Below, in pieces: positions 1 through 7,612 of a stretch of DNA of 30,425 nucleotides. The first letter of the stretch is position 1, and every line of letters starts with the position of its first letter. Made by a program: the position numbers and the translations under genes. The stretch comes from a virus, in IMG/VR virus record IMGVR_UViG_3300021368_001420, positions 1 to 30,425 of that record; one strand, written 5' to 3'. The notes under the pieces are model-generated. The model saw nothing but the letters and a program-made list of their open reading frames with translations. It made no database searches and was not told where the DNA came from.

Positions 1-585
1 GATGATATTTTTTACTTCAGTAGATTCTTTTTGGAATCTTGGAATCATATCAAAGGAGAAAGTAAATCCTGGTCTAAGTTTTACTTCAGAGAAAAGTAAT
101 TCAATATTAGGATTAAAGATTGCTCCCGTTGCTCTCCCTATTAGGTTAAGATTTTGACCTGTAAGAGCGTTGATGGCACCACCAGCTAATGCAGCGTTTA
201 TTGCTCTTTTTGTTGTTGCCGCAGTAGCAGTGGTTTTAATTTTATTAATTGTGTCAGTTATACTTTCTTTTGCTTTGTTTAAAGGACTTTCTGCAGACAT
301 TATATCTGTAGCCGCACTAGCAAGCGTTGCCTGTAGGGGATTGATTCTTGATGCACCCCAACCCACACTCATACTGTCACCAATTCCTTGTGGGATTGGT
401 AATATGATACTATATTTTATTTTTTGAACCAAATTGCCGCTATTCAAAAGAGTATCATCTGAAGTGCGTAAAGAAAATTCATTTTCCTTAAGATCAAGAC
501 CAGAAGGAACATAATCTAGAATATCAATTTGGATATAATCTTCGGCAGTATCTAGTTTTCTTAGTGGATATCGAAAAACAGACAT
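1..585 (-). CDS. 48: Baseplate tail tube cap, gp48-like (partial)
   Basis: The minus frame is open from the ATG at 585 to the window edge, giving 195 residues, so the C-terminus is missing. The protein begins MSVFRYPLRK, has an Ala/Thr-rich helical middle (about residues 85-140), and then a stretch ending FSFDMIPRFQKESTEV that resembles the part of T4 gp48/gp54/gp19 tail-tube-fold proteins before the conserved helix. In T4, gp48 caps the baseplate-tube junction and gp54 initiates tube polymerisation on it. The gene follows the gp53-like gene after a 10-bp gap, and a CTAAATA element lies at 607-601. Assignment to gp48 rather than another tube-fold protein rests on weak similarity and on the neighbours, since a gp54-like gene is divergently placed at 1414. 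Confidence 0.6.
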   Translation of the reverse strand, partial: MSVFRYPLRKLDTAEDYIQIDILDYVPSGLDLKENEFSLRTSDDTLLNSGNLVQKIKYSIILPIPQGIGDSMSVGWGASRINPLQATLASAATDIMSAESPLNKAKESITDTINKIKTTATAATTKRAINAALAGGAINALTGQNLNLIGRATGAIFNPNIELLFSEVKLRPGFTFSFDMIPRFQKESTEVKNII

Positions 586-595
586 TATATTTTTT

Positions 596-943
596 CTAAC
601 TATTTAGTCTGATTTTTCCATAAGGAATGGTTCTCATATCATCTAGTTCACTTCTTCTTACAACATGCATTTGTCCTATCACTTCATTCCAGGTATACTG
701 ACGCATTTCACCCCAGTGATAGTTGAATCCACGAAATCCCCAAGAGAAGATATCTGTAACTGCTACAAGAGGATGTTCATCGTATTGTATATTTGGTGTT
801 TTGGGTTTATAGATGAATGTATAATAACTACCACTCTCTGGAATTATCTCACTTTCAGTCAATACTTCTAAAATTTCCAGCATCAAATCATCGGGGTCTT
901 CATTCCCAACTAGATTTGCTACAATTTCATTTACTCTACTCAT
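596..943 (-). CDS. Small baseplate wedge protein, gp53-like
   Basis: This 115-residue protein has an acidic, helical N-terminal third and a distinctive aromatic core, FSWGFRGFNYHWGEMRQYTW at about residues 66-85. I associate this core with the short cyanophage protein annotated as baseplate wedge gp53. T4 gp53 is longer (196 aa), so this would be a reduced version. The start overlaps the gp4 stop as ATGA (940-943), which implies translational coupling. It sits between gp4-like and gp48-like genes in a minus-strand late operon. That it is a baseplate or tail component is fairly likely; the exact T4 number is not certain. Confidence 0.5.
   Translation of the reverse strand: MSRVNEIVANLVGNEDPDDLMLEILEVLTESEIIPESGSYYTFIYKPKTPNIQYDEHPLVAVTDIFSWGFRGFNYHWGEMRQYTWNEVIGQMHVVRRSELDDMRTIPYGKIRLNS
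601..607 (-). promoter_or_regulatory. Candidate T4-type late promoter element (CTAAATA)
   Basis: CTAAATA on the minus strand, inside the last codons of the gp53-like gene and 15 bp upstream of the gp48-like ATG. It matches the core of the T4 late -10 element (TATAAATA), which in T4 is read by gp55/gp33-modified RNA polymerase. The same spacing recurs at several other genes in the window. Chance occurrence in AT-rich DNA is possible. Confidence 0.4.
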
Positions 944-1374
944 ACATCTAATTCCCTTTCAGTAAGAACTTTAAATTCCCAACCACGATCAGCACAATAT
1001 TCTTCTGCTGCTTTCCATTTAGATTGATTTTTTGCGTACTCGTAAACTTCTCTGATATAAGTTTTATTTTGTCTGGTTGGTTTTTTTGGTGGAGCAGTTT
1101 GTCTCTTTGGTTTGATTTCAATCAGAGAACTTTTTATTTTCCCACTCGTATCTTTATATTTAATATAAAAATCTGGAAAGTATCTATGAACTCGATTATC
1201 AACTGGAGAGCGATACGGTAACGCTATTTCTTCACTTGCCCATTCTAGTATATTTTCATTTTTGTCGCAGTACACCATAAACTTTCTTTCCCATAAAGAA
1301 CGATATATGATGTTTGCTGGATTACCTTTATACTTTTTTGGATATGATGGTTGAAATTTTCCTTTATACGACAT
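940..1374 (-). CDS. 4: Head completion protein gp4 (PD-(D/E)XK/TnsA-like fold)
   Basis: This 144-residue protein closely follows T4 gp4 (about 150 aa) along its length. Shared features are an N-terminal YKGKFQPSYPKKYKGNP, then YRSLWERKF (Trp28-Glu29), YFPDFYIKY (Asp68), LIEIKPKRQ (Glu86-x-Lys88), and the C-terminal KWKAAEEYCADRGWEFKVLTE. The D68...E86-x-K88 arrangement with upstream E29 is that of a TnsA/PD-(D/E)XK nuclease. In T4, gp4 completes the DNA-filled head before tail joining. It is the first gene of the minus-strand operon, with a CTAAATA element 31 bp upstream of its ATG, and it overlaps the next gene by 4 bp. Confidence 0.9.
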   Translation of the reverse strand: MSYKGKFQPSYPKKYKGNPANIIYRSLWERKFMVYCDKNENILEWASEEIALPYRSPVDNRVHRYFPDFYIKYKDTSGKIKSSLIEIKPKRQTAPPKKPTRQNKTYIREVYEYAKNQSKWKAAEEYCADRGWEFKVLTERELDV

Positions 1375-1381
1375 CTAAATA
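1375..1381 (+). promoter_or_regulatory. Late promoter element for the rightward structural operon
   Basis: CTAAATA on the plus strand, starting one base after the gp4 start codon and ending 32 bp before the GTG of the gp54-like gene. It is the only candidate promoter for that gene within the 39-bp divergent intergenic region. Confidence 0.55.
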
Positions 1382-1405
1382 ACTATAACTAAGACTCATA
1401 TAAGG

Positions 1406-1412
1406 TATTTAG
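1406..1412 (-). promoter_or_regulatory. Late promoter element for the leftward gp4 operon
   Basis: TATTTAG on the plus strand, so CTAAATA on the minus strand, 31 bp upstream of the gp4 ATG. It mirrors the plus-strand element at 1375-1381, so the two divergent operons share one 39-bp control region. Confidence 0.55.
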
Positions 1413-1413
1413 A

Positions 1414-2199
1414 GTGTCGATAAGAACCCGTAAAATATCAGAAGTTAAGTCCCTTCTTACAAATGTTGCACAAACTTCCCATTATGAAGTTAGATTTGGT
1501 GGACTTCCATCAGAGTTGATTCGATACTTGGCAAAGCGAAGTGTCGGTCGTAGATTTACAGCAGAGGATGCTGGATTATTGTGTTTCAATGCGATTATCC
1601 CAACAGCAAGACTTGCTAGTGGTAATGTGACTGGTAATTATATGGGCATCACTGAGAAGTTTGCTCATACCAAAATGTACAATGAGATTACTCTTGAGTT
1701 CTACGTCGATACTAGATATAGAAACCTCAAGTTCATTGAAAGTTGGGTTGATTTCATTGCTTCTGGATCTACTAATCCAATTGGAATTATAAATGAAAGA
1801 CCAGCAATATCGGAAAACAATTTAAACTACTTTGTCAGGATGCAATATCCTCAAGAGTATAAGTCAAATCTAACAAAGATTTTTAAATTTGATAGAGACT
1901 ATCAAACTTTCGTAGAATATAACTTTGTAGGTTTATATCCATTCCAGATTAATGAGATTCCCATATCATATGAGGGTTCTCAGGTGATGAAAATGTCTGT
2001 TCAATTCTATTACGATAGATTTATTATTGGAAAGGTTGATAGTGTGAATGAGCATATTATTGGAAACTATGGTGGAAGAAATCCATTCTTCTTTGAACCA
2101 TTCAGTAGTCCAGTTTCAACGCAAGTTAATCCACAAACTGGAACTAGTTTTAATGCTCCAACATTCACTGATATTCCAGATATAAACACTAATTTTTAA
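1414..2199 (+). CDS. 54: Baseplate tail tube initiator, gp54-like (tail-tube fold)
   Basis: This 261-residue protein starts at GTG (MSIRTRKISEV), with AAGG 8-11 bp upstream. The middle and C-terminal part resemble T4 gp54/gp19 tube proteins: an N-terminal VRFGGLPSELI strand, EITLEFYVDTRYRNLKFIESWVDFI (the conserved beta-strand followed by a helix with a Trp), then FVGLYPFQINEIPISYEG and MKMSVQFYYDRF as the closing strands. T4 gp54 is 320 aa, so this one is shorter. It would sit on gp48 and nucleate the gp19 tube. It opens the rightward baseplate operon. The main tail tube gp19 is an alternative, but the hub-gene context favours the initiator. Confidence 0.65.
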   Translation: MSIRTRKISEVKSLLTNVAQTSHYEVRFGGLPSELIRYLAKRSVGRRFTAEDAGLLCFNAIIPTARLASGNVTGNYMGITEKFAHTKMYNEITLEFYVDTRYRNLKFIESWVDFIASGSTNPIGIINERPAISENNLNYFVRMQYPQEYKSNLTKIFKFDRDYQTFVEYNFVGLYPFQINEIPISYEGSQVMKMSVQFYYDRFIIGKVDSVNEHIIGNYGGRNPFFFEPFSSPVSTQVNPQTGTSFNAPTFTDIPDINTNF

Positions 2200-2201
2200 C
2201 C

Positions 2202-2209
2202 AATAAATA
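2202..2209 (+). promoter_or_regulatory. Late promoter-like element before gp26
   Basis: AATAAATA lies in the 30-bp gap after the gp54-like gene and 20 bp before the gp26 ATG. It differs from the T4 consensus TATAAATA at one position. The spacing to the start codon matches the other elements in this window. Confidence 0.5.
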
Positions 2210-2229
2210 ATCACACTGAGTGACTCATT

Positions 2230-2949
2230 ATGCCTTTACCAAAAATTGCAACTCCAACATATGAATTGGAAATACCATCAACTAAGAAGAAAATTAAGTA
2301 TCGTCCATTCCTAGTAAAAGAAGAAAAAATTCTTCTCCTTGCTATGGAGACTAATGATCCTAAAGAGATTGCTGAATCTGTAAAGAATGTAATCAATAAC
2401 TGTATTATTACTCGTGGTGTGAAAGTAGATAAACTTTCTACTTTTGATATTGAATATTTGTTTCTCAACATTCGTGGTAAGTCTGTTGGTGAAGAAGTTG
2501 AGGTAATGGTTACTTGTCCAGATGATGAGGAGACTCAAGTTCCTATGGTGATTAATCTCGATGAGATTAAAGTTGTTAAGGATCCAAAGCATAATAGAGA
2601 TATTAAACTCGATGATGAATTGACTCTTCGTATGAAGTATCCTTCATTGAATGAATTCGTAAAGAGTAACTTCTCAAATGAAGAAGATATGAGTATTGAT
2701 GATACCTTTGGTATGATTACTGGATGTATCGAACAAATCTATAATGAAGAGGAATCTTGGGCAAGTTCTGATTCAACACCTAAAGAGTTGAGAGAATTTT
2801 TAGAGCAACTTACATCTACACAATTCAAAGAAATTGAAACTTTCTTTGAGACTATGCCTAAGTTGGCTCATACTATTACGATTAAAAATCCAAAGACTGG
2901 TGTTGAGAGTGATGTTACGCTGGAAGGATTAACATCTTTTTTCGCCTAG
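2230..2949 (+). CDS. 26: Baseplate hub protein gp26 / putative tail assembly chaperone
   Basis: This 239-residue acidic protein resembles the T4 gp26 base-plate family: MPLPKIATPTYELEIPSTKK at the N-terminus, YRPFLVKEEKILLLAME (residues 25-41), then helical segments, and LEGLTSFFA at the very end. T4 gp26 is 208 aa and acts in hub assembly. The last codons TCT TTT TTC GCC TAG contain T_TTT_TTC, a canonical -1 slippery heptamer two codons before the stop. The -1 frame is open into the 57-aa ORF that begins 2 bp after this gene. The position just upstream of a tape-measure-like gene is typical of tail assembly chaperones. The family call is sound; the chaperone role is inferred. Confidence 0.8.
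   Translation: MPLPKIATPTYELEIPSTKKKIKYRPFLVKEEKILLLAMETNDPKEIAESVKNVINNCIITRGVKVDKLSTFDIEYLFLNIRGKSVGEEVEVMVTCPDDEETQVPMVINLDEIKVVKDPKHNRDIKLDDELTLRMKYPSLNEFVKSNFSNEEDMSIDDTFGMITGCIEQIYNEEESWASSDSTPKELREFLEQLTSTQFKEIETFFETMPKLAHTITIKNPKTGVESDVTLEGLTSFFA
2937..2943 (+). promoter_or_regulatory. Candidate programmed -1 ribosomal frameshift site (T_TTT_TTC)
   Basis: In the gp26 frame the bases read T|TTT|TTC, fitting X_XXY_YYZ. After a -1 slip, the next codons CGC CTA GCG lead straight into the ATG at 2952, in frame, giving a 298-aa fusion (238 + 3 + 57). A 6-bp hairpin (2954-2959 with 2969-2974, one G-T pair, 9-nt loop) begins 10 bp downstream and could act as a weak stimulator. Lambda G/GT and many other long-tailed phages use such a slip directly upstream of the tape measure gene. 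Confidence 0.6.
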
Positions 2950-2951
2950 CG

Positions 2952-3125
2952 ATGGCTCATGAAACTCTTGAGTCATACTACAAAACTAATTTTTCTTTGA
3001 TGCAGCATCATAAATACTCATTAACAGAACTAGAAAATATGATGCCTTGGGAAAGAGAAATATATGTTACTCTCCTAGCGCAATACATTGAAGAGGAAAA
3101 CTTAAAAGCACAACAAAATGGCTAG
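2952..3125 (+). CDS. 51: gp51-like hub assembly protein / frameshifted chaperone extension
   Basis: This 57-residue ORF (MAHETLESYYKTNF... ending EEENLKAQQNG) matches my memory of the short protein annotated as gp51, baseplate hub assembly catalyst, in cyanophages. It is wholly helical in character and has a central MPWEREIYVTLL segment, like the C-terminal T-type extensions of tail assembly chaperones. It starts 2 bp after the gp26 stop, in the -1 frame, with no clear Shine-Dalgarno sequence of its own. Its end overlaps the next gene by 8 bp. It could be translated by reinitiation, or only as a gp26 fusion. A CATAAATA at 3009-3016 inside it might be a promoter for the next gene. Confidence 0.65.
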   Translation: MAHETLESYYKTNFSLMQHHKYSLTELENMMPWEREIYVTLLAQYIEEENLKAQQNG

Positions 3126-4446
3126 ACTGAGCCTACGATCAATATTTGGGAATAGAGGCACTGCCACCAGAGCACGTTTTTCTGGTGGATCTAGATTAGT
3201 ACGTCCACAGCAGGCTTTAATAGATCAACAAAAATTAATACAAGAGAACAATCAGAGCGATATTTCTTTACAAGACCAGATAATAAATCTACAGACCCAA
3301 TTAGTCAATATCAATAATGGTCTAACTAATATCTACGGTCTCTTGTTATTGGAATCTGAGGAAGAAAAACTTAGAGTCCTATCGGAACAAAAGAGAATAG
3401 GACAAGAAACTAGAAATAACCGTAGAGAAGCATCAGAGGCTGCACTTGAAGGTGTTGGTGATAAAATATCCTCTGCTATTGAAAAACCAGTTCAGAAAGT
3501 TCAGAACAAACTTGGTAATATATTTGATCGTATAAAGAATTTCTTCCTTTTATTAGGTGTAGGTTGGTTAACAAATCAAGGTCTTAAGGCTTTGGAAGCA
3601 GCCCGTGATGGGGCAGTAGATGAATTAAAGAAAATCAGAGATAATATTGTTGATAAAATTACTAAAGCAGTCAGTTTAGTTGGTGCTGTTTGGCGAGCGA
3701 TTAATAGAATTATTGGTTCATTACTTAAATTAGGTAAAGCTGCTGGGAGGTTAATTATTAAAGCAGCAACTTTACCTTTTACCCTCTTAGGTAAACTTGC
3801 TAAGGTTAGTTTTAGAGTATTAAAAGCAGGATTTGCTGCAGTTGCTCCTGATTTTGCAAAAAAACTTGGTATTAAGGCTTCATCTAAATTTGCAGGATTA
3901 GGTGCTAAGATATTTGGTAAAAAAGTTAGTTCTGAATTAGCAGAGACCGCTGCTCAAAAGACAGGTATTAAAATTGGTCAGAGATTTGGTGGTAGAATTC
4001 TAGCTGGGTCATTTCCTGTTATAGGATCTGGATTTGATTTTTATGATGCCTTTAAGGCATATATGCGTGGGAATACAGAAGCTGCTGCAATGTATGCCGG
4101 TGGTGGACTTGCTAATCTTTTCCCCAGTGGATATACTCAGGCTATTTCAGCAGCATTAACTGTTGGTGCTATTAAGTCTGAGTTTGATGAGGGATACTAC
4201 TTTGAAGATAAAGTACAACTTGATCATCTTAACTTCTCAAAAATAAATCAGAAGTTTAAAGATTTAACATTGATAGACATGCCACCAGAAATAGTTTATG
4301 TTGAAGATGGACCTAGTGATGGAGTTGGTTCATGGAATCCTGGTGGTGCAGTTGATAGTGGAACAGATGTTCCTGCTATTAGTTCTTCAGATTTAGATAA
4401 TCAATATACATCTACCGCAAAAAATCTTTTTAATCTGGTGGAGTAA
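3118..4446 (+). CDS. Putative tape-measure or hub-associated tail protein
   Basis: This 442-residue protein has a basic, Ser/Arg-rich N-terminus (1-30) and a long helical, coiled-coil-like segment (about 31-125). It then has several hydrophobic or amphipathic stretches (NFFLLLGVGWL at about 141-151, then segments near 180-210, 215-245 and 290-310) and a soluble, acidic, Gly/Ser-rich tail. The alternation of coiled coil with membrane-like segments is typical of tape measure proteins. So is the location right after the gp26/gp51-like pair. The segment from about residue 100 to 160 resembles residues 35-105 of the next protein, so the two are probably paralogous or co-assembling. At about 0.15 nm per residue it would span only about 66 nm, so it may not be the sole ruler. 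T4 gp29 was not recognised by sequence. Confidence 0.45.
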   Translation: MARLSLRSIFGNRGTATRARFSGGSRLVRPQQALIDQQKLIQENNQSDISLQDQIINLQTQLVNINNGLTNIYGLLLLESEEEKLRVLSEQKRIGQETRNNRREASEAALEGVGDKISSAIEKPVQKVQNKLGNIFDRIKNFFLLLGVGWLTNQGLKALEAARDGAVDELKKIRDNIVDKITKAVSLVGAVWRAINRIIGSLLKLGKAAGRLIIKAATLPFTLLGKLAKVSFRVLKAGFAAVAPDFAKKLGIKASSKFAGLGAKIFGKKVSSELAETAAQKTGIKIGQRFGGRILAGSFPVIGSGFDFYDAFKAYMRGNTEAAAMYAGGGLANLFPSGYTQAISAALTVGAIKSEFDEGYYFEDKVQLDHLNFSKINQKFKDLTLIDMPPEIVYVEDGPSDGVGSWNPGGAVDSGTDVPAISSSDLDNQYTSTAKNLFNLVE

Positions 4447-4451
4447 TATAA

Positions 4452-6275
4452 ATGAGCGTCAATAAATCAATAGAAGAAAATTTAGAAAATATAAGAGGTT
4501 TGATCGTTAAGCGAAAGAAGTTTAACGAGAAACAATTTCGTAAAGGTCTTGTTTTAAAAAGAAGGAGAAGAGAGAATACAAGAAGAAGAGCAAATGAAAG
4601 TGCTCTTGAAGCTTCTAATCTTGTAAAATCATTCTCTGGTAGAATTGGGTTGACTAAGATCGCTGGCGCAGGAAAGGATCTTCTGGGAAGAATATTGAAG
4701 TTTATGGGATATCTTGCCGCAGGATGGTTACTTAATAATCTCCCAACTTTAATTGGTTATGGTCAAGAATTTCTTGCTAGAGCAGAGAAGTTTAAAGAAA
4801 TAGCAGTTAATATATTTGATTCGGTGAAGGGAGTATTTACTGGAATGAAGGACCTTATAGTTGCAGCGTTTACGAATTTAAAAGAGTTTGATTTTAATGA
4901 TTCTCAAGGAAGACTCGACAAGGCATGGGGAGAAGTTACCAAAGAGTTCAATAACATTGCAGGAGAACTTGATGAGAGTGCTAAGTTACTTACAACACCA
5001 CTTATAGATGAAGAAGGAAAAGGAGCATATAGTGGTCAAGTGATTCCACCTTTTGGAAGTACAGGACCCGATGCTCAAGCAAATACTGGAGATGGAAAAG
5101 ATGGAACATCATTTGGAGAAGGAACTTACGGTCAAGGAAGACCATCAGATCCTAAACCTGCAGTAATAATAGGTTCTGGTGCAGTTCCTGGAGCAGGATT
5201 AGCAATAGAATGGAGAGCTCTTTTAGATGTTATTGCTTTTGCTGAAGGAACTTTTAATCAACCAAACAATGGATATAATACTCACTTTGGTTTTGATCAA
5301 ACAGAAGATTTGAGTAAGCACCCCAACATAGTAAAAAGAACTCCTGGATATGCTAGTGCTGCTTTTGGTAGGTATCAATTTATGCCTAGAACTTGGATTG
5401 GATTAGGTGGTGCCTGTGCTGCTGGTGGAAATATTCCAGAAACTGGTGGTATGAATATGTCGCCTGGTAATCAGGATAAAGGAGCAGTAATTTTATGTGA
5501 ACAAAGAGGTGTTACTTTACAAGCATTGAAGTCTGTGGGATTTAGTAGAGAAATATCTGCTGCACTTTCACCTGAGTGGGCATCTATTCCTAATGTTGCT
5601 GGTAGAAGTGCATATGGTCAACCAGTTAGGAAATACGAAACACTCAAGAACCTTTATGATTCAAAGGTCAAGGCATCACAGACTGCTAAGACACAACCAC
5701 AATCGACAATGCTTCCTAATCTGCCACCAACTAATACATTGGAAGGGCAGAATTATGGAGCTTCAAGAGATCAAGGTGCAAGAAGACATGCTGGTCAAGA
5801 CTTTGATGCTGGACCAAATGATACTTTCTATTCTAGAATTGGTGGAGAAGTTGTGAGAATTTTGAAAGATTCTGATGAGGGTTATGGTAATTATGTTGAC
5901 ATTTACAATAAGAAACTGGGTGTAACTGAAAGAATTGCAGAAGGATCTGAGAACTTAGTTAGTATTGGTGATAAAGTTCAACCAGGAACACCAATTCAGA
6001 GAGGTACTCATCAAACAGGAGTATTCCACTATGAGATAAGAAAAGGTGGTAGTGAAAGTTATGGATTTGAAGGCACTATCAATCCACTTAAATATTTGGA
6101 TACACTTACTCCAGTAAGACAAGGTACAAAAATTATTATGGTGAAAAAATCTCAGATGAATCAACAATCTCCACCAATAGTATCTGAGAGTGGATACGAT
6201 CTTTCAGAAGACAATACTCTTTCTGTGGTAAATAGATTATGGAAACAATTAGTTTTCGATAAATTGCAACAATAA
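4452..6275 (+). CDS. Tail lysin: GH104 lytic transglycosylase plus degenerate M23-like domain
   Basis: This protein is 607 residues long. Residues 1-150 are basic and helical (KRRRRENTRRRANESALE, then a hydrophobic LAAGWLLNNLP) and resemble the preceding protein. Residues about 254-402 match the lambda endolysin (R) family, GH104: WRALLDVIAFAEGT with the catalytic Glu265, then HP, ASAAFGRYQFMPRTW, SPGNQDKGAV, EWASIPNVAGRSAYGQ. Residues about 440-550 match M23/LytM: RRHAGQDFD (zinc ligands His446, Asp450), GYGNYVDIYNK, IGDKVQPGTPI and VFHYEIRK (His526). The catalytic His of HxH is Val524, and the YxH region reads RIAE, so both catalytic histidines appear lost. It probably digests peptidoglycan during injection, replacing the lysozyme domain absent from this phage's gp5. 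Its stop overlaps the gp27 start by 1 bp. Confidence 0.85.
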   Translation: MSVNKSIEENLENIRGLIVKRKKFNEKQFRKGLVLKRRRRENTRRRANESALEASNLVKSFSGRIGLTKIAGAGKDLLGRILKFMGYLAAGWLLNNLPTLIGYGQEFLARAEKFKEIAVNIFDSVKGVFTGMKDLIVAAFTNLKEFDFNDSQGRLDKAWGEVTKEFNNIAGELDESAKLLTTPLIDEEGKGAYSGQVIPPFGSTGPDAQANTGDGKDGTSFGEGTYGQGRPSDPKPAVIIGSGAVPGAGLAIEWRALLDVIAFAEGTFNQPNNGYNTHFGFDQTEDLSKHPNIVKRTPGYASAAFGRYQFMPRTWIGLGGACAAGGNIPETGGMNMSPGNQDKGAVILCEQRGVTLQALKSVGFSREISAALSPEWASIPNVAGRSAYGQPVRKYETLKNLYDSKVKASQTAKTQPQSTMLPNLPPTNTLEGQNYGASRDQGARRHAGQDFDAGPNDTFYSRIGGEVVRILKDSDEGYGNYVDIYNKKLGVTERIAEGSENLVSIGDKVQPGTPIQRGTHQTGVFHYEIRKGGSESYGFEGTINPLKYLDTLTPVRQGTKIIMVKKSQMNQQSPPIVSESGYDLSEDNTLSVVNRLWKQLVFDKLQQ

Positions 6276-7612
6276 TGTCAATACTCAAGTCAATTGTAGA
6301 AAAAGCAGAATTATTTTCTGCTCAAGACACTAGTAGAAGTGTAGATATTCGTGCTGGAATTATTGGTATCTCATATTATGAGGATATTCTTTCTCCTACA
6401 ATCACAGCAAAGGTACATGTTGTAAATGCCTCTGGTGCTATCAAACCTTTTGATGATGCAGGTACATATTCACAATCAATCTATAATGGTCTCCCTCTTC
6501 GTGGTGGTGAGAAGTTAGAATTAAAAATATCTGGTAACTCTGTTTCAAATCCAGGACTAGATTTCTCGTTGAAAGCTGAGGATTCTTTGTATGTCTCTAG
6601 TATAAGTGATGTGATGTCTGAAACTAAGAGAGAAGTATTCACTCTTAATCTAGTTTCAAAAGAAGCATTGATGAACGAAACTAATAGAGTCAAGTTAAGA
6701 TATACTGGAAATATAAGGGACTCTGTAAATACAATTTTGACTAATGTATTAAAAACTGATAAATTTAACTTTAGTAATTTTGATGAAGTTAAAAATTCAT
6801 ATGATTTTATTGGTAATAATAAAAAACCTTTCTGGGTTATAACTTGGTTAGCATCTAAATGTATTTCAACGATTGCTAATGAGAGTGCTGGATTTGTATT
6901 CTTCCAGACAAAGGATGGATTTAGATTTAAATCACTTGATAAGTTGATTAAAAAGAAACCAAAAGCAACGTATTATTATTCTGAAGTAAGTCTTGCTTAT
7001 GATAATGAAGAAAGAAAGATCAATAATGATAGAAAGATTTTAACTTATAGTGTAGATAGAAATCAAAATCTGATTGAAAAGTTGAGAATGGGAGCATATT
7101 CTAGTGAAAGATATTACTTCAACCCACTTACTTTTGAATCTGTTAAAATTGGATATGACGAAAACTTATATAAGGAAACTGTAAAACATCTGGGATCACC
7201 TGAACTAGATTTACCAGTCATTGAAGGACTTGAAAAACCTCTTGGTCAATCACCATCTAGAGTTATTAGTGCTGTCTTAGATGTTGGAGCCAAGGATGCT
7301 GCTAGTGAAGATGTAAATAATGATCAGGCAAACTATCAATCACAAAAGTTGATGAGATATAATACTTTGTTTATCCAAACATTATCCATAACAGTTTCTT
7401 CAAATACTAATTTGAGAGCAGGTGATGTTATTGAATGTATGTTCCCTAGAATCTCAGATTCAAAGGCAGTTGAGTTTGATACTGAAACAAGTGGTCTATA
7501 TATGATAAAAGAATTATGTCATTATTTTGATACGAAAGGATCATACACTTCAATGAAATTAGTTAGAGATACATTCGGAATCAATAAAGAGGCAAGAGAC
7601 GATAATGATTGA
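6275..7612 (+). CDS. 27: Baseplate hub subunit gp27
   Basis: This 445-residue protein resembles T4 gp27 (391 aa), the trimeric hub ring that links the tail tube to gp5. Diagnostic stretches are VDIRAGIIGISYYEDILSPT, VVNASGAIKPF, LPLRGGEKLELKI, EVFTLNLVSKEAL, WVITWLASKC, GFVFFQTKDGFRFKSLDKL, and a C-terminal TNLRAGDVIECMFPR with GLYMIKELCHYFD. These are the paired beta-barrel domains common to gp27, VgrG and gpD hubs. The start shares one base with the previous stop (TAATG), and the end overlaps gp5 by 8 bp, so lysin, gp27 and gp5 should be translationally coupled. Confidence 0.85.
   Translation: MSILKSIVEKAELFSAQDTSRSVDIRAGIIGISYYEDILSPTITAKVHVVNASGAIKPFDDAGTYSQSIYNGLPLRGGEKLELKISGNSVSNPGLDFSLKAEDSLYVSSISDVMSETKREVFTLNLVSKEALMNETNRVKLRYTGNIRDSVNTILTNVLKTDKFNFSNFDEVKNSYDFIGNNKKPFWVITWLASKCISTIANESAGFVFFQTKDGFRFKSLDKLIKKKPKATYYYSEVSLAYDNEERKINNDRKILTYSVDRNQNLIEKLRMGAYSSERYYFNPLTFESVKIGYDENLYKETVKHLGSPELDLPVIEGLEKPLGQSPSRVISAVLDVGAKDAASEDVNNDQANYQSQKLMRYNTLFIQTLSITVSSNTNLRAGDVIECMFPRISDSKAVEFDTETSGLYMIKELCHYFDTKGSYTSMKLVRDTFGINKEARDDND

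Noticed and set aside
170-427. Plus-strand 85-aa hydrophobic ORF
   Set aside because: It is the antisense of the Ala/Thr-rich middle of the gp48-like gene, which explains the apparent membrane-like composition. It has no RBS.
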